From contig CAZIDG010000009.1 of the NCBI GenBank assembly GCA_964538065.1, positions 19,654 to 83,653 on the forward strand: DNA of 64,000 nt, in the 5' to 3' direction. This DNA is from G963664225 sp964538065 (GTDB lineage: Bacteria > Verrucomicrobiota > Verrucomicrobiia > Limisphaerales > UBA1319). Positions within the stretch are counted from its first letter, which is position 1. Each line of letters opens with the position of its first letter. A model generated the notes under the pieces. It was not told the DNA's origin and ran no database searches. It worked only from the letters and a program-made list of their open reading frames with translations. Below, one piece after another: positions 62,348-64,000 of this stretch. The translations under genes and the position numbers were made by a program.

Positions 62348-63697
62348 TTACTTCAATACTTTAATGCGCATATTGCGGAAGGCTACAGAACCATGGTCGC
62401 CCTGAACAAAGATCGGGCCAGGTTCATTCACATTACCATCCAATTCACCACCCGTGGGACGATCCACGACCACTTTATCATGTATCTTAATCCCGTTGAG
62501 GATCACGGTCACACGATTGCCCTCCATAGTGATTTCCACTTTGTTCCATTCACCCGGTTTATAGGAGGCGAATTGATCCGGAGCCTTGAAGTTGTACAAA
62601 GAACCATTGCTGGTATTGGAGGGACGGCAATCCGGATAATCATCCAGGATCTGCACTTCGTAACGGCCACGAAGATAGAATCCGCTGTTGGCGCCCTTGG
62701 GAATCATGTATTCATACCGAACCACAAAATCCTTGAACTTCTCTTCGGTTACCAGATCCGTGCCGTGCTCCTTTTCCGGGATCTCATTGACCAGCATGCC
62801 CATCTGAGCACTCCAACTGGCGCGACCATTTGAATTGCGCAGTTTCCATCCCTTGAGATCCGTGCCATCGAACAACGGTTTAAAACCATCTTTGGCTTCG
62901 TATTCGCATACATTATAGGTGTACGTTTGCGGGGTGCCACTGCCGGCTTCATATCCCAGCGCCCAGAGAATGCCACCCATGTAATGCTGCTGAATGTCGG
63001 CGCGCTGAATCACATCCACGCGATGCCCAAGCGAGGTGTAAAACACCCTGCCTTGACCATAGTCCTTGCACCAGGCAATCGGATAGTCACCTGGAACACC
63101 GGTGTTGGGATGCTTATCAAGGGTAAGCAAGCCATGGACTTTTTCACGATGGAAGTCCTTTACCTGATATATCTCGTCAAACACAAAGGTGCTTCCTGTG
63201 AGATGGCGCGTGGCTGGATGCAACCGGTCCTGGTTGAGGCACTCCACCTCAACTTGGGCGCCATGTGTTTTGAACAAGCCGCCGATCATATCCGTATAGG
63301 CTGGAAAGCCGGCAAACGTATCCGTAGCTGCATGCAAACCGACAAAACCTTTGCCCGATTTGATCCAAGTCAGAAATCCTTCCCTATCAGGGAGAGGCAG
63401 ATCACCCGTTGTGTTGTTAAAAATGACCCCATCATAGGCCTTCAAAGCCTCGACGGTCATTTTCTGAGCCATATCTTGTTCGGTACGAACATAATCCAAA
63501 GTAAATTTGCCGCCGCTCTTTTCCGCCAAAGATCCCAGCACTTTGTCCGCTTCAGGAATGACATCGTGGCGAAAACCCTTGGTGACCGAAACCACGAGTA
63601 CTTTCTTGGGTTCGGCATAGGCCGACACCGCCAGGTTGGCCACCAACGCAAGAGCCATGGCTGGTTTAAGCCAGGCCCATAATGATGAAGTATTCAT
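62348..63697 (-). CDS. Secreted ThuA domain plus DUF1080 (3-keto-glycoside hydrolase-like) protein
   Basis: 449 residues. A signal peptide (about residues 1-28, cleavage after AYA) leads to a ThuA-like domain (about 30-250, class I amidotransferase-like fold) with motifs VVSVTKGFRHDVIPEAD, FVGLHAATDTF and GQGRVFYTSLGH. A DUF1080 domain follows (about 262-449) with FDGTDLKGWKLRN and YEVQILDDYPDCRPSN. DUF1080 includes 3-keto-disaccharide hydrolases, and ThuA is found with trehalose-use genes, so the protein may act on glycosides in the periplasm. Fusion of the two is common in Planctomycetes and Verrucomicrobiota. No other sugar gene is beside it. Confidence 0.88.
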   Translation of the reverse strand: MNTSSLWAWLKPAMALALVANLAVSAYAEPKKVLVVSVTKGFRHDVIPEADKVLGSLAEKSGGKFTLDYVRTEQDMAQKMTVEALKAYDGVIFNNTTGDLPLPDREGFLTWIKSGKGFVGLHAATDTFAGFPAYTDMIGGLFKTHGAQVEVECLNQDRLHPATRHLTGSTFVFDEIYQVKDFHREKVHGLLTLDKHPNTGVPGDYPIAWCKDYGQGRVFYTSLGHRVDVIQRADIQQHYMGGILWALGYEAGSGTPQTYTYNVCEYEAKDGFKPLFDGTDLKGWKLRNSNGRASWSAQMGMLVNEIPEKEHGTDLVTEEKFKDFVVRYEYMIPKGANSGFYLRGRYEVQILDDYPDCRPSNTSNGSLYNFKAPDQFASYKPGEWNKVEITMEGNRVTVILNGIKIHDKVVVDRPTGGELDGNVNEPGPIFVQGDHGSVAFRNMRIKVLK

Positions 63698-63923
63698 ATA
63701 TATGACGCTTTGTCCTTTTACGTGCTTCCACGCCGTGTGTTCTTCAGACTGTCAGCGGCGGGATGCCATTCAATTAACTTTTCTCACCGCCGGATTCAAG
63801 TCTTTCATGGAACTGATTCCTAAGACCATGGAATGGCCAAGTGAAATTCAATAGTTTGCCCGCATGCAGCCAACAGAGATCGCTTGCGATCTTTATGGAA
63901 TTAGCTAGAGTCAACTCAACGGC

Positions 63924-64000
63924 GCTTCGGTAGCTCAATTGGATAGAGCTTCTGACTTCGGATCAGAAGGTTGCAGGTTCAAGTCCTGCCCGAAGCACCA
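63924..64000 (+). tRNA. tRNA-Arg (anticodon UCG) with encoded CCA
   Basis: A full cloverleaf can be drawn: acceptor GCTTCGG with CCGAAGC, D-stem GCTC/GAGC, anticodon stem TCTGA/TCAGA with loop CTTCGGA, T-stem GCAGG/CCTGC with a TTCAAGT loop. The anticodon TCG (63958-63960) reads CGA and CGN arginine codons. The discriminator base is A (63997) and CCA (63998-64000) is encoded at the very edge of the window. Confidence 0.95.

Overview
The window looks like a chromosomal stretch from a diderm bacterium of the Verrucomicrobiota (PVC superphylum). This is inferred from gene content. It has lipid A synthesis (LpxB), type II secretion pseudopilins, and a BatA/BatB/MoxR/DUF58 operon. It also has secreted proteins of types common in that phylum: a ThuA + DUF1080 hydrolase, a Planctomycete-type cytochrome c, an aromatic-rich lipoprotein with a Pro/Thr/Ser tail, and a large beta-propeller protein ending in FFRLKK. 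Base composition is moderate and even by eye (low to mid 50s % GC), rising in the 3' part of the large glycosidase gene. A 100-N gap at 61972-62071 marks a draft assembly. No phage, insertion sequence, CRISPR array or plasmid feature was seen.

Left part (1-20 kb). A tightly overlapping minus-strand operon moxR, DUF58, DUF4381-like, batA, batB runs off the left edge. Then come lipA, a GNAT-like membrane-anchored protein, an ABC exporter and a two-subunit class I fumarase ending in a clear terminator. Next are a secreted beta-propeller protein, a DUF4149 membrane protein, a PUR-type nucleic-acid-binding protein, the nadD-rsfS pair, the peptide transporter cstA and the lipoprotein.

Middle part (19-43 kb). 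A quinone oxidoreductase and trxA (with a strong terminator) are followed by a minus-strand sugar cluster: PMI-like cupin, sugar isomerase/epimerase, Gfo/Idh oxidoreductase, then a cytochrome c. Next are an EamA transporter, htpG, and a run phoU-phoB-phoR-unknown-glyQS-DUF2127. Facing them are a Gfo/Idh dehydrogenase with lpxB, then tsaB-tsaE-thiL-CPBP protease, a DUF255 thioredoxin-fold protein, and an NCS2 nucleobase permease coupled to rdgB.

Right part (43-64 kb). All large genes here are on the plus strand except the last: copper ATPase copA, larE, a compact gspF-H-I-J-K cluster, 6-phosphofructokinase, photolyase, an M48 membrane peptidase, homoserine dehydrogenase and a 1124-residue secreted glycosidase. 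After the assembly gap come a bidirectional terminator, the ThuA-DUF1080 protein on the minus strand, and a complete tRNA-Arg(UCG) that ends exactly at the window edge.

Most of the window is housekeeping or accessory metabolism of known families. The least explained items are the sugar-oxidation cluster at 21.4-24.8 kb and its possible link to the DUF1080 protein, the Gfo/Idh gene joined to lpxB, the unknown protein between phoR and glyQS, start-codon hairpins before copA and the DUF4149 gene, and the identical 55-bp sequences flanking the gap. No clearly new multi-gene system was found.
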